A stretch of 64,000 bases of DNA from Acidobacteriota bacterium (GCA_016211105.1 JACQSX010000020.1:1-64000), one strand, 5' to 3'; positions 25,428-35,182 are shown, numbered from the stretch's first letter. Numbers and translations: made by a program. The notes: generated from the letters alone by a model not told the origin.

Positions 25428-27647
25428 ATGAAACGTATCTTGTTATTACTCATTCCCCTCTTTTGCGTGTCTCTGCCATTGAGTCTGATGGCAAGCGAAC
25501 CGCGAACCTGGAACCTCTCCACGCAAGCAGAGTTTTTAAAAGGTAAGCTCCACGGCGTGTCGCTGACAAGCGATGGGCGAATTACTCTGGCACCGGCATT
25601 TGAACAAAGAGCCGATACTTCCCAGGCCTACATTTTTTCCATTGTGCAGGATCGGGTGGGGAACATTTATCTGGGGACGGGCAATGAAGGCAAGATCTTC
25701 AAACTGGACAAGGAAGGGAAACTGTCCGAACTGGCCGCCCTGAAGGAGATTGTCATCTATACTCTGGCAGCAGACGCTGACGGGCATCTGTATGCGGGCT
25801 CGTCCCCAGACGGAAAGGTATATGAAATTTCTTCGGAGGGGAAAGCTCGCGAATTCTTCGATCCGAAGGAGAAATACATCTGGGCGATGGCATTCGATCG
25901 ACAGGGAAGTTTGTTCGTTGGCACCGGACCGAGGGGCCTGATCTACAAGGTGGGCCGAGACGGAAAAGGAGCTGAGTTCTACGACAGTCCTGAAACGCAC
26001 ATTACCGCGCTGTGTGCTGGCGCTGACGACTTACTGGCGGGGAGTTCTCCCAACGGTTACATCTATCGCATCGATCCCAAGGGCAAGACCTTTGTCATTT
26101 ACGATTCCAGCTTGTCGGAAATCAAAACTTTGGCAGTAGATCGCAGCGGATTTGTCTATGCCACTGCCATCGCCGCCGGCGAGGCGCCACCCAGCACTTC
26201 CGAAGAGCCAAGGCGGATCTCTGGTCCCATTCGTATTTTACCCGGCAGTCCGGCGCTGCCTCCCGCCGCAGAGCCGGAGTCGTCCTTTGCCCCGTCCGCC
26301 CCGCCTTCACGTTCTGAAGGAAAGAGGAGCGAGGTTTATCGAATATTCAAGGACGGAATCGTGGAAACCCTTCTCTCTTCCGATGAGGATTTATTTTACT
26401 CCGTCGTGGTTCGCAATGACGGAACGGTCTTGATTGGTTCCGGCAAACGCGGGCGTATTTTCTCGGTTGACCGTAACCGCTCGATCACCATCTTGGTGCA
26501 AGCTCCTGAAGAGCAAGTGACCGGCTTGGTGGAGCAAGGTACTCACATCATCGCTGCCACAAGCAATCTAGGAAAGGTTTTCGAGCTTAGCCCAACTCCT
26601 TCTGGCGGCGGCTGGTATGAGTCGGATATTTTAGACGTCAAAATCCCATCAAAATGGGGGATGATTCGTTGGCACGTGGAAGACTCTACGGGGGCGGCAA
26701 TCGAGTTTTATACACGTTCTGGGAATACCAAGATCCCCGACTCGACCTGGTCGGACTGGGAAGGACCCTACAAGAATTCCGCTGGGGAATATGTTAAGAG
26801 CCCATTCGCAAGGTTCCTGCAGTGGAAGCTACAGCTTCCCGCAAACGCGCGCGCGTCAGCCGTGCTATCGACCACCAATGCCGTTCACTCGGTGATGGTG
26901 AGTTATTTACAGCAAAACGTTCCTCCAGAAATTACTGGCATTACCGTGCACCCGCCCGGCATCGCATTCCAGCAGTTTCCGGCGGCTTCCACGACGGGGA
27001 CAAGTGTGGGCGGTCGTGCTCAAGCCCGCGCAAACGTGCTCGCATCTCGCATTGCCCGCGAGGCAGAACCTCAATCCGTCCGACCGATCCCGCGGCGTAT
27101 CTTCCAGCTTGGCGCTCAATCCATCAGTTGGGAAGTTCGCGATGACAATGGAGACGAACTTGAATATTCGCTTTATTTCAAGGATGAGAGCGAATCCGAA
27201 TGGAAGCTGCTAGAAGCCCATCTAACCGAAACAACGTATACGATCGACAGTAAAGCACTTCCAGAAGGGAATTATGCAGTCAAGGTGGTCGCCAGCGACG
27301 CGCCTTCCAATCCTAAGGAATTGGCCGTGAGCGACGAGATGGTGAGTAAAACATTCGCAATCACCAACTCTCCTCCACGAATTTCCGTAAAGTCCAGCAT
27401 GGCCAAGGACAACAACATCGAGATCGTGTTTGACGCCCAAAGCGATACTACCGTCCTGTACCTGGCTGAATATTCCATTGATGGGGGAGAATGGCAAATA
27501 ATTTATCCACGAGACGGCATCACCGACGGGTTGAAGGAAGAGTTTCGATTCTCGGCGCAGACTGTCTCAGGAGAGCACAGTGTGGGGATTCGCGTAACCG
27601 ACGGCGTGGGAAACGTGGGAACGTCAAAAGTGATTGTTAAGATGTGA
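25428..27647 (+). CDS. secreted beta-propeller protein with C-terminal Ig-like modules
   Basis: A 739-residue exported protein. A signal peptide (ILLLLIPLFCVSLPLSLMA, about 3-21) is followed by roughly seven blade-like repeats with the pattern 'DxxGNIYLGTGxxGKIFKLDKEGK' (for example at 72-93, 115-137, 152-172 and 191-214), which is the signature of NHL/two-component-regulator-type propellers. A low-complexity Pro/Ser linker (about 250-295, SGPIRILPGSPALPPAAEPE) interrupts the blades. The C-terminal third has Ig/FN3-like strands (ISWEVRDDNGDELEYSLYFK). No enzymatic residues are visible. A good GGAG site precedes the ATG. It probably binds ligands or scaffolds at the cell surface. Confidence 0.75.
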   Translation: MKRILLLLIPLFCVSLPLSLMASEPRTWNLSTQAEFLKGKLHGVSLTSDGRITLAPAFEQRADTSQAYIFSIVQDRVGNIYLGTGNEGKIFKLDKEGKLSELAALKEIVIYTLAADADGHLYAGSSPDGKVYEISSEGKAREFFDPKEKYIWAMAFDRQGSLFVGTGPRGLIYKVGRDGKGAEFYDSPETHITALCAGADDLLAGSSPNGYIYRIDPKGKTFVIYDSSLSEIKTLAVDRSGFVYATAIAAGEAPPSTSEEPRRISGPIRILPGSPALPPAAEPESSFAPSAPPSRSEGKRSEVYRIFKDGIVETLLSSDEDLFYSVVVRNDGTVLIGSGKRGRIFSVDRNRSITILVQAPEEQVTGLVEQGTHIIAATSNLGKVFELSPTPSGGGWYESDILDVKIPSKWGMIRWHVEDSTGAAIEFYTRSGNTKIPDSTWSDWEGPYKNSAGEYVKSPFARFLQWKLQLPANARASAVLSTTNAVHSVMVSYLQQNVPPEITGITVHPPGIAFQQFPAASTTGTSVGGRAQARANVLASRIAREAEPQSVRPIPRRIFQLGAQSISWEVRDDNGDELEYSLYFKDESESEWKLLEAHLTETTYTIDSKALPEGNYAVKVVASDAPSNPKELAVSDEMVSKTFAITNSPPRISVKSSMAKDNNIEIVFDAQSDTTVLYLAEYSIDGGEWQIIYPRDGITDGLKEEFRFSAQTVSGEHSVGIRVTDGVGNVGTSKVIVKM

Positions 27648-27706
27648 GAGACCCAGTTATCGGATATTTCGGAATGCGGATTTCGGATTGCGAAATTCTT
27701 CCAGTG

Positions 27707-28408
27707 CTACCCTATGACACTGATTTTCTGGTAGGGCACAATCAGATAGGCATCTAATCGATTGCCGTTCTTTTGCAGCGGACGACAACGTACCGTCTTC
27801 ATGCGGTTGGCAAACAACTGCAGCAGTAAGGGATTCCGTGGAGCATCAATGATCTGCTCTAAAGTCGTCATGCCGTATCGATCTACCCGCGTCAACACGA
27901 CGAAGGAATCATCCGGGATCATCGCGGCAGATTCCGCAAACTGCATCATCGGAACATAACTCAGTTGCAGAACATCGGTCCCGTTACGGTTGACCGTGGC
28001 AGCCGGATTGGCCGTGTAGACGGGATACCAGACCGTCCGGGGAGCAGATGAGAATTCCGCAAGAATCACAACAAAGAACAACATGGTGAAAGGAAGCGCG
28101 GCGAGCTTGGAGAAAACAAAGCTGGAATCCAGATTTTCTCTCCAGCAATGCAGACTCTGCCGCCAATCTTTCCAAAAAGGCTGCCGTTCCGAGAGCCGAT
28201 AGGCGGCGCCCATAACTAAGGTTTGCAGAGCCTGAGGAGCGGGTATGCGGCATTCTTGCAGCGACGTTCGAAAACGATCCAGCAATTCCAATTGGGAGTG
28301 GCAACTCTGGCAGGTCTGCAAGTGCTGCTCGCATGTTTGCCGCTCTTCAATTGACAGCAAACCGTCTAAAAACTCAGCCTGCAGGAATTTCAATTCTGTG
28401 CAGTTCAT
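27707..28408 (-). CDS. zinc-finger anti-sigma factor (membrane)
   Basis: A 233-residue membrane protein with an N-terminal zinc-binding anti-sigma domain: H29, C33 and C36 in the HLQTCQSC motif, preceded by the helix LQAEFLDGLLSIEERQTCEQ. One membrane segment lies at about 104-116 (LPFTMLFFVVILAE). The C-terminal ~100 residues are extracytoplasmic and end in a small beta-rich domain. It overlaps the sigma-factor gene by 4 bp, so they are made together. It should hold the ECF sigma factor inactive until an envelope signal releases it. Confidence 0.9.
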   Translation of the reverse strand: MNCTELKFLQAEFLDGLLSIEERQTCEQHLQTCQSCHSQLELLDRFRTSLQECRIPAPQALQTLVMGAAYRLSERQPFWKDWRQSLHCWRENLDSSFVFSKLAALPFTMLFFVVILAEFSSAPRTVWYPVYTANPAATVNRNGTDVLQLSYVPMMQFAESAAMIPDDSFVVLTRVDRYGMTTLEQIIDAPRNPLLLQLFANRMKTVRCRPLQKNGNRLDAYLIVPYQKISVIG

Positions 28409-29040
28409 GGTTTCCTCCCCGCCACGGAACTCCCCAAACTTTCTTGAATGGCAGCCCGAGCACGCGCAATGCGCGATTTGACCGTTCCCACAGACGTAGC
28501 TGTGATCTCGGCAATCTCTTCGTAGCTACAACCTTCGATATCCCTCAACAGGATGCTGGCACGTTGTGCGAGTGGCAGTTTTTCCATACTACGGCGCACC
28601 AGATCCTCGATCTCATGATCCAAACAGGAACTGTCGGGCCGTTGGTCCCTAGAATTAGGAATACTTTCCACGTGGAGAAGACTGAGCGGCTCAGTCTTCG
28701 ATTTCCCATGCCGACGCCACCATTTTCTCTTGTTCAAGCTCTTATTGAAAGTGATTCGAAACAGCCAGCTCTTCAAAGAACAATCACCACGAAAACTCGT
28801 GATCTTCTGAAACAGCGTTAGAAACACCTCCTGGGAAACGTCTAAAGCATCCTCCCGGTCCATGAGGATCCGATAACTGAGGTTGTAAACCAGACTTTTA
28901 TAAGTGTGGAATGTCACTTCAAAAGCCCGTAAATCGTTCTTGCGCAGGGCTTCAAGCAATGCGTCTTCCGAATGAGTCGCCTCAGCATAGCAACACGACA
29001 GCGCGTCCACATTAGAAGTAACGGTAGGATTGGACATCAA
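28405..29040 (-). CDS. ECF-family RNA polymerase sigma factor
   Basis: A 211-residue sigma-70-family factor with region 2 (LVYNLSYRILMDREDALDVSQEVFLTLF, about 50-77, with the DxxQ/EVF core) and region 4 (LPLAQRASILLRDIEGCSYE... then IAEITATSVGTVKSRIARAR, about 155-195). Regions 1 and 3 are missing, as in ECF factors. It is paired with the anti-sigma gene directly downstream. The N-terminal ~30 residues are variable and contain SCCYAE. Target genes are unknown; none of the neighbours carries an obvious ECF promoter. Confidence 0.94.
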   Translation of the reverse strand: MMSNPTVTSNVDALSCCYAEATHSEDALLEALRKNDLRAFEVTFHTYKSLVYNLSYRILMDREDALDVSQEVFLTLFQKITSFRGDCSLKSWLFRITFNKSLNKRKWWRRHGKSKTEPLSLLHVESIPNSRDQRPDSSCLDHEIEDLVRRSMEKLPLAQRASILLRDIEGCSYEEIAEITATSVGTVKSRIARARAAIQESLGSSVAGRKP

Positions 29041-29080
29041 ATCCCCTTTATCTTACTAGTGAGATGGACCACGAGACGGG

Positions 29081-29422
29081 CTAAAAAGTTCCGACCTCTT
29101 GTCTTTGCCCAGAGAATGCATCGAGTGCCCGAATGATTTCCTCACTCCCCTGGTGGCTCAATCCTTGCACTTTTTCCATTCGTTGGGAGATCGCAAACAA
29201 GGCCTCCAGGTACGCATTTATACGATTCTGTTGGTCCGCTGCTCTGCGCGCCCGTTCAAAGGCCGCTTCGATTCTGGGTTTGTCGTCGCGAGGCGCCTTC
29301 TGCAGAGCCGTATTTTTGACCACTATGTGCACCAAAGGGCATTGATACGAGTTGAGTAGAAACATGGAGGCGAGTGCCACCATAAGCGCAAAGCCCAAAA
29401 CACAGTAAGCGGTCCATCTCAT
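29081..29422 (-). CDS. small membrane-anchored hypothetical protein
   Basis: A 113-residue protein that I do not recognise. It starts with an uncleaved-looking signal anchor (AYCVLGFALMVALASMFLL, residues 5-23), then a Cys and a short strand (YQCPLVHIVVKN), then a charged, Ala/Arg-rich helical part (IEAAFERARRAADQQNRINA, about 51-70) up to the end. It lies 40 bp upstream of the ECF sigma gene on the same strand, so it may be co-expressed with it. Strand use and composition match the neighbours. Confidence 0.6.
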   Translation of the reverse strand: MRWTAYCVLGFALMVALASMFLLNSYQCPLVHIVVKNTALQKAPRDDKPRIEAAFERARRAADQQNRINAYLEALFAISQRMEKVQGLSHQGSEEIIRALDAFSGQRQEVGTF

Positions 29423-29627
29423 AGACCGACTATTTTACCGCAGGTCACATTGACGCTGCACCGGCCATTTGCTACCATTCCGCTGCGGATTGGCGATTAC
29501 AAAATACGGATTTCGGATTAATCGCCCTGACGATCGGCAGCCAACACTGGCAGCCAACCCTGAACTTGGGCATAGGGAGCAGAGCTTTCAATTCGCGATC
29601 CGCATTCTTTGCTCGCCGGGGTTATCG

Positions 29628-30599
29628 TTGATTTGTCCCAAGTGTAGATTCACCACATTCGTTCCTGGCAAGCCCTGCAACTACTGCGGATTCCAAGCGT
29701 CCCGCATGGGACCCAGCAGTGAAATTGGGGGCGTGAATATCGACAAGCCGAAGAAGGTTAAATCTTCGGACAATCTCCTTTTTGAATTTGCGCGCGAGCA
29801 AGCGAAGGAACCCTCCCTCACAGACTGGCGAAAGGAGTTAAAGAGAAAGCTGGCCGAGGCACAGGAAAAGAAAGGTCGTCCAGACAAGAGGAGCTCCCAA
29901 TCGAACCTGCAGGCGACGCTGCCTTCAACACTTCGACCTGAAATTAAACGCACGGTTGTCGATCCCCAGCCAATTGCCGGGGCCCATTACGACATCCACA
30001 AAAGCCTGCGCGATTTTGAGGCCTCCATGCAAAGCGTTGCACCCAAGTCCAGATACGCTTCACCGGCGCGCAACTTGAAAACCACGCCCATACAGACGGA
30101 ACTGCCCAGGACCTCGCCGGTGCGACCTAGCGCGCAGGCTGTGGCTCTCTCCAAGCCCTTTAAGGATAAATCTGGGTCACCTGAGTGGATTGTGGGTAAG
30201 AGTATTCTTTTAACCCGCACATTGAGTGGTTTAGTGGATCTCTTAATTGTGGCCGGATGTAGCGCGCTCTTCTTGGGAGTTTCGATGAGTTTTGGCAACA
30301 TCGATGTGATGTCGCATTCATTTCGATCGGCAGTTTGGGCTTCGCTTCTGTTTTTCCAGATCTTTTATTCTCTCTACTTCTTGGGAACGGTTCGTCGCAC
30401 CGTGGGGATGATGCTTACGGGCTTAAAGGTCGTGAACGAGCAGGCTGAGGAGGTCCGATTTCATCAATTGGTGCTTCGCACTCTCTTTTTCTTCATTTCC
30501 TGGGCATTGGCGATGCTTGGATTACTCTGGGGGTTGTGGGACCGGCGCTCCCGCTGCCTGCACGATTTTCTCTCGCGCACAATCGTGGTTCGTTGCTGA
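29628..30599 (+). CDS. zinc-ribbon RDD-domain membrane protein
   Basis: A protein of about 323 residues. I choose the TTG at 29628 because the frame upstream is spacer-like repeat DNA and the zinc ribbon (ICPKCRFTTFVPGKPCNYCGF) begins right there, with CPKC and CNYC. A long charged, low-complexity linker follows (about 40-185, rich in Lys, Ser and Pro). The C-terminal RDD domain has the Arg/Asp-containing start LTRTLSGLVDLLIVAGCSAL and three membrane segments, with a second Arg/Asp-rich stretch WDRRSRCLHDFLSRT. RDD proteins are poorly understood, possibly involved in transport. It overlaps the next permease gene by one base (TGATG), so they are translationally coupled. Confidence 0.85.
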   Translation: MICPKCRFTTFVPGKPCNYCGFQASRMGPSSEIGGVNIDKPKKVKSSDNLLFEFAREQAKEPSLTDWRKELKRKLAEAQEKKGRPDKRSSQSNLQATLPSTLRPEIKRTVVDPQPIAGAHYDIHKSLRDFEASMQSVAPKSRYASPARNLKTTPIQTELPRTSPVRPSAQAVALSKPFKDKSGSPEWIVGKSILLTRTLSGLVDLLIVAGCSALFLGVSMSFGNIDVMSHSFRSAVWASLLFFQIFYSLYFLGTVRRTVGMMLTGLKVVNEQAEEVRFHQLVLRTLFFFISWALAMLGLLWGLWDRRSRCLHDFLSRTIVVRC

Positions 30600-31516
30600 T
30601 GTCACTTTACCTTTTGCGTCGATTAGGATTGGCAATTGTCACACTCTGGGGAGTAGTCACTTTCGTGTTCTTACTGATCCACTTGATTCCGGGAGATCCA
30701 GCCGAATCCATATTAGGTGAAGGAGCCAGGCCGGAAGAGATCGCCGTCCTCCGCAAGAGTTTGGGGCTGGATCTTAGCTTGGCGCACCAATACAACCGCT
30801 TTTGGAGCAACTTGGCCCGACTGGAATTGGGCGCCTCGTATCGCACCGGAGAACCCGTTGTCCAATCGCTGCGGCAAAGCTATCCCGCCACGTTGGAGTT
30901 AACCCTAAGCAGCATGCTGTTGGGTATCTTGATTTCCTTCCCGTTGGGCGCGCTGGCCGCCCGCAAGGTGGGCGACGCGACGGATTCGGTCATTTCATCA
31001 GTTTCACTGCTGGGGATCTCTATTCCTCACTTTGTGCTGGGTCCTCTGTTGATCATCGCTCTAGCCATTCAGTTGCCTTTACTGCCGGTCTCTGGCATGG
31101 AAACTTGGGCGCATCTAGTGCTTCCCACCATCACATTAGGGACGGCACTTGCCGCAGTATTGGTACGCATGATCCGCTCCTCGATGATCAACGAGTTGTC
31201 ACGTCCGTACATTCTGGTGGCTCAGGCCAAAGGGATGAGCCCGCGTCGCGTGATCTACCTGCATGCGTTGAAGAACGCGTTGATGCCGGTGGTCACGATC
31301 TTAGGATTACAGTTCGGCGGACTCCTGGCAGGAGCGATCATCACAGAAACTATTTTTTCTTGGCAAGGAATCGGGCGGCTGATGATCCAATCCATTCAGT
31401 CGCGCGACTATCCCGTGATTCAGAGTTGTATTTTGGGAATCTCGGTAACCTACATTATGATCAACCTTTTCACGGATTTGGTTTACTCTCTTCTGGATCC
31501 GAGGGTTCGTTATTGA
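30599..31516 (+). CDS. oligopeptide/dipeptide ABC transporter permease, DppB/OppB type
   Basis: A 305-residue permease with six membrane segments. The N-terminus LYLLRRLGLAIVTLWGVVTF and the FLLIHLIPGDPAESILG signature are typical of DppB. The EAA-like loop with the ABC-contact region is about residues 205-230 (YILVAQAKGMSPRRVIYLHA). The start overlaps the RDD gene stop by one base (ATG inside TGATG). It would form the membrane channel with the DppC-type protein that follows. No substrate-binding protein or ATPase gene is adjacent, so partners must be elsewhere. Confidence 0.93.
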   Translation: MSLYLLRRLGLAIVTLWGVVTFVFLLIHLIPGDPAESILGEGARPEEIAVLRKSLGLDLSLAHQYNRFWSNLARLELGASYRTGEPVVQSLRQSYPATLELTLSSMLLGILISFPLGALAARKVGDATDSVISSVSLLGISIPHFVLGPLLIIALAIQLPLLPVSGMETWAHLVLPTITLGTALAAVLVRMIRSSMINELSRPYILVAQAKGMSPRRVIYLHALKNALMPVVTILGLQFGGLLAGAIITETIFSWQGIGRLMIQSIQSRDYPVIQSCILGISVTYIMINLFTDLVYSLLDPRVRY

Positions 31517-32373
31517 AGCGGCTTTTAGTTTACTATCGGGAACTTTCCTTGTTGGCGCGCCTGAGCGTATGGATCATTACTTTTTTCTTCCTGGCGGCGC
31601 TGTTTGCTCCCTGGCTGGCCCCTTACCCTTACGAAAGCCAGGATCTGCCACATCGACTGGCAGGTTTCAGCAGAGATCACTGGATGGGATATGACGAACT
31701 GGGAAGAGACATACTTTCCCGTCTGCTTTACGGAGCGCGCATCTCACTGCTGGTGAGTGTCACGGTGGTTACCGGATCTGCGCTGGTGGGGACCTTCCTT
31801 GGCGCAATCTCGGGGTACTACCGAGGGTGGATCGATGAGCTGCTCATGCGTCTGGTAGACGTACTGATGTCGGTTCCTGGAATTTTGCTGGCGATTTCGT
31901 TTGTAGCGTTTCGCGGGCCTGGCCTCGGTAATTTGATCGTCGCCTTGTTGCTGATCGGGTGGGTGAGCTACGCGCGGCTCGTCCGCGGCGAACTTTTACG
32001 GGTTCGCGAGTTTGATTTCGTTCACGCGGTTCGTGCGGCCGGCGCAAGAGACGGGCGTGTTCTCTGGCGCCATATCCTCCCTAATATCCTGGATCCCTTG
32101 GTAGTGCAGACAAGTTTGGGAATGGCTGGGGCGGTCATGGCAGAGGCCAGCTTAAGCTTCCTAGGATTGGGCATCATGCCGCCAATGCCGTCCTGGGGCA
32201 GCATGCTGAATGCCGCGCGCAGCCATATATTTGAAGCTCCACACCTCATCATCTTCCCCGGCTTGGCGATTATGTCGCTTGTCATGGCGTTTAATTTTGT
32301 GGGAGACGCCCTTCGGCAAACTACGACCAAGTTATCAATATCAGGAACAATCGTATGGAAGCAGGCCACATAG
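31513..32373 (+). CDS. oligopeptide/dipeptide ABC transporter permease, DppC/OppC type
   Basis: A 286-residue permease starting from TTG at 31513, which overlaps the DppB stop (TTGA). A long in-frame extension upstream overlaps the DppB coding region and is not real. N-terminal FFFLAALFAPWLAPYPY, then DHWMGYDELGRDILSRLLYGAR (about 51-72), the DppC signature, and the ABC-contact loop VRAAGARDGRVLWRHILPN (about 175-193). Six membrane helices are visible. It pairs with the DppB-type gene directly upstream. Transport substrate (peptide, or nickel as in NikBC) cannot be told from the permease alone. Confidence 0.93.
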   Translation: MKRLLVYYRELSLLARLSVWIITFFFLAALFAPWLAPYPYESQDLPHRLAGFSRDHWMGYDELGRDILSRLLYGARISLLVSVTVVTGSALVGTFLGAISGYYRGWIDELLMRLVDVLMSVPGILLAISFVAFRGPGLGNLIVALLLIGWVSYARLVRGELLRVREFDFVHAVRAAGARDGRVLWRHILPNILDPLVVQTSLGMAGAVMAEASLSFLGLGIMPPMPSWGSMLNAARSHIFEAPHLIIFPGLAIMSLVMAFNFVGDALRQTTTKLSISGTIVWKQAT

Positions 32374-32396
32374 CTGCGATCTTCTCTAGGTAACCT

Positions 32397-35129
32397 ATGC
32401 GTCGAATCAACCCACTCTGGCTGTTGCTAATCTCCCTAATCGTTCTTTACCTCCTGCTTCGTTTCGGGGCGGGCTTATTGATGGACTGGTACTGGTACCA
32501 GGAAACAGGCTACACCCAGGTTTTCATCACCATGCTGCGGGCAGAGTTGGTCCTTGGCGTGGGGACGGGACTGATGATCGCCGGTTTTATTTTGATGAAT
32601 GCGCTATTGGCGATAAAGGGCAATCGGTTCGTCGTGGTGCAGCAAAGGCCGGGAATCGTCGATTTGGGAGAGATGCCTCTTGCGCCCTCTCTGTTGAAAT
32701 GGATTGCGGCTGCAATTTCCTTGCTCTTGGGATTCTTAGCTGGAAGCTCTGCCAGCGGGCGCTGGGAGGAGGTGATGAAATTTCTTTATGCCCAGCGTTT
32801 TGGAAAAATGGACCCGGTCCTCGAGAAGGACATCGGCTTTTATATTTTCAAGCTCCCGGTCTATTCCGCGGCGATCCAGTACGTATTTCTAGCGGTTGTG
32901 ATCTCGCTCCTGTTAACGGCCGGCGTGTATTTCTTGGCCGGGCAATTCGCCGCGCGCCGCGGGTTTTTGGTTGGCGGGAAGGCGCGGAGACACTTGTTAC
33001 TCCTGTTGGCGCTGTTGTTGTTGCTGATGTGCCTGTCGGGCTGGCTTGAAATTTTCAGCATGATGACCTCCCAGTCCGGTTTGTTTGCCGGTCCTGGCTA
33101 CACAGATGTGCATGCACGCATGCCGCTGGCCCGGGCCTCCGCGGTGCTGTTGGGAGCGCTATCGTTGTTTGTTGCAGTGGCGGCTTTTACAAGAATTCCT
33201 TATGCCGTCCCTGCGACGGCTGCTTTATACGTGATGATTTTGCTGGTGAAATTGCTCTATCCCTCCGCGGTGCAGAAATTTGTAGTGGCGCCCAGTGAGC
33301 TGGCTCGCGAGACACCCTTCATCCTGCACAATATTCAGGCAACCCGAGAAGCATTCAACCTGGACAGAGTGGATGAAAGGGAACTTACCTTAGAGAGAAC
33401 TCTTTCGAAACCGGACATCGAACGCAACACCGGCACAATTAAGAACATCCGACTTTGGGATCACGGTCCACTTCTGGATACATTCAGCCAGATTCAGGAA
33501 ATTCGCACTTACTATGATTTTGTGTCGGTTGATAACGACCGCTATGTGATCGACGGGCAGCTCCAGCAGGTGATGCTTTCCGCCCGGGAGTTGTCCGCCG
33601 AGAGTCTGCCAAACCGCAACTGGATCAATGAACATCTCTCCTTCACACACGGATTCGGCTTGACTTTAGGGCCGGTCAACCGTGTCACCGCGGAGGGTCT
33701 GCCGGTGTTACTGGTCAAGGACATCCCCCCTCGATCACTCATCTCCAGCTTGGATATCGCGCGGCCGCAAATCTACTTTGGTGAACTGACCAATAACTAT
33801 GTCATTTCGAACACCAAAGGGGGCGAGTTTGATTATCCCGCCGGAGAGAAAAACGTCTATCGAGACTACGATGGTGCAGGAGGGGTGCCCGTGAAGTCCT
33901 TATTCCGAAGGATCGTCTTTGCGGCGGGAATGGGATCGACGGATATTCTCTTTTCCGGATTGATTGATTCGAACAGTCGCGTCCTCTACCATCGCAATCT
34001 GCAGGAGAGGATTTCCCGTCTGGCGCCTTACCTGCGCTTGGATCGCGATCCCTACCTGGTCATTTCGCGAGGAAAACTTTATTGGCTGCAGGATGCGTAT
34101 ACCGGCTCCGATCGCTATCCTTACGCCCAGTCAGTAGAACAAGTGGGCAATTACATTCGCAACTCAGTAAAAGTGTTAGTCGATGCTTACGACGGCACCG
34201 TTCGGTTTTATGCTGCTGATCCTTCCGATCCAATCTTGCAAACTTACGCCCGGATTTTCACAGGAATGTTTCGCTCTCTGACAGACCTTCCCGAAGATCT
34301 GCGGCGGCACCTGCGTTATCCGGAAGACATCTTTTCCATCCAGACTTCCGTCTATTCCACGTACCACATGGCTCAGGCACAGATCTTTTACAACAAGGAA
34401 GATCAGTGGGAAGTACCCGTTCTAACGCACGGCCAACGACTTGAGAGAATGTCTCCCTATTACACCATTATGAAACTCTCGGGAGAGGCACGCGAAGAAT
34501 TCATCTTGATGCTTCCATTCAGTCCTCGCAACAAGGATAACCTCGCCGCGTGGATGGTGGCCCGCAGTGACGGAGATGATTACGGTAAGCTGGTGGTTTA
34601 CCTTTTTCCGAAACAGAGGCTGATTTACGGACCCAAGCAAATGGACGCTCGCATCAATCAGGATCCGGAAATTTCGCGCCAGCTAACTTTGTGGGACCAG
34701 CGCGGCTCCGAAGTGATCCAGGGAACGTTGCTGGTAATACCCATCGAGGAGACACTGATTTATGTTCGTCCCATTTATCTGAGGGCGGAGAACGGCAAGA
34801 TTCCAGAGTTAAAGCGTATCATTGTTGCGTACGAAAATCGAATCGCAATGGAGGAGACGCTGGAGCAGTCTCTGGCCAAGATCTTCGGCACCGATGGCGG
34901 CGTTGTACCTGCGCGCACGCAAATGGAAATGGTCTCACAACAGCCAGTTGCTCCCCAGGCGCAAATTGGCGCCGCGTCAATGCAGCGTGATCAATTGATC
35001 CAAGAGGCAGCTAAAGGCTACGAGCGCGCGATGCAAGCGCAACGAGAAGGGGACTGGGCGGTTTACGGGGAAGAAATCCGCAAGGTCGGCCAAATCCTGC
35101 AGCGCCTTTCCCAGCAGAGGGAGAACTGA
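32397..35129 (+). CDS. UPF0182-family large membrane protein
   Basis: A 910-residue protein of the UPF0182 family, found in actinobacteria, cyanobacteria and Acidobacteria, with no known biochemical role. The N-terminal third has about seven membrane helices (for example 7-25, 42-64, 98-120, 152-175, 195-215, 240-260 and 266-283). A large extracytoplasmic region follows with the family motifs TIKNIRLWDHGPLLDTFSQI, GVPVKSLFRRIVFA, DRDPYLVISRGKLYWLQDAY and YPEDIFSIQTSVYSTYH. The C-terminal ~60 residues are a coiled-coil-like helix. It starts 23 bp after the permease gene and may be co-transcribed. The stop codon overlaps a copy of the dispersed GTACCTCGATT box. Confidence 0.9.
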   Translation: MRRINPLWLLLISLIVLYLLLRFGAGLLMDWYWYQETGYTQVFITMLRAELVLGVGTGLMIAGFILMNALLAIKGNRFVVVQQRPGIVDLGEMPLAPSLLKWIAAAISLLLGFLAGSSASGRWEEVMKFLYAQRFGKMDPVLEKDIGFYIFKLPVYSAAIQYVFLAVVISLLLTAGVYFLAGQFAARRGFLVGGKARRHLLLLLALLLLLMCLSGWLEIFSMMTSQSGLFAGPGYTDVHARMPLARASAVLLGALSLFVAVAAFTRIPYAVPATAALYVMILLVKLLYPSAVQKFVVAPSELARETPFILHNIQATREAFNLDRVDERELTLERTLSKPDIERNTGTIKNIRLWDHGPLLDTFSQIQEIRTYYDFVSVDNDRYVIDGQLQQVMLSARELSAESLPNRNWINEHLSFTHGFGLTLGPVNRVTAEGLPVLLVKDIPPRSLISSLDIARPQIYFGELTNNYVISNTKGGEFDYPAGEKNVYRDYDGAGGVPVKSLFRRIVFAAGMGSTDILFSGLIDSNSRVLYHRNLQERISRLAPYLRLDRDPYLVISRGKLYWLQDAYTGSDRYPYAQSVEQVGNYIRNSVKVLVDAYDGTVRFYAADPSDPILQTYARIFTGMFRSLTDLPEDLRRHLRYPEDIFSIQTSVYSTYHMAQAQIFYNKEDQWEVPVLTHGQRLERMSPYYTIMKLSGEAREEFILMLPFSPRNKDNLAAWMVARSDGDDYGKLVVYLFPKQRLIYGPKQMDARINQDPEISRQLTLWDQRGSEVIQGTLLVIPIEETLIYVRPIYLRAENGKIPELKRIIVAYENRIAMEETLEQSLAKIFGTDGGVVPARTQMEMVSQQPVAPQAQIGAASMQRDQLIQEAAKGYERAMQAQREGDWAVYGEEIRKVGQILQRLSQQREN

Positions 35130-35150
35130 GTACCTCGATTTAGAATGCGA
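35127..35150 (+). repeat. dispersed repeat box, partial copy F
   Basis: TGAGTACCTCGATTTAGAATGCG here matches the start of repeat copies A and B. It begins exactly at the TGA stop of the UPF0182 gene. The rest of the repeat is not recognisable, so this is a short remnant or target-like sequence. Confidence 0.5.
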
Positions 35151-35182
35151 ATTGCATAAAGTCGTAATTCAGCGCCCCTCGT

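Noticed and set aside
29469-29627. N-terminal extension of the RDD protein
   Set aside because: Encoded by spacer-type repeat DNA; the zinc ribbon starts directly at a TTG at 29628.
30802-31512. Long N-terminal extension of the DppC-like frame
   Set aside because: It lies entirely inside dppB in another frame. The TTG at 31513 gives a normal DppC start.
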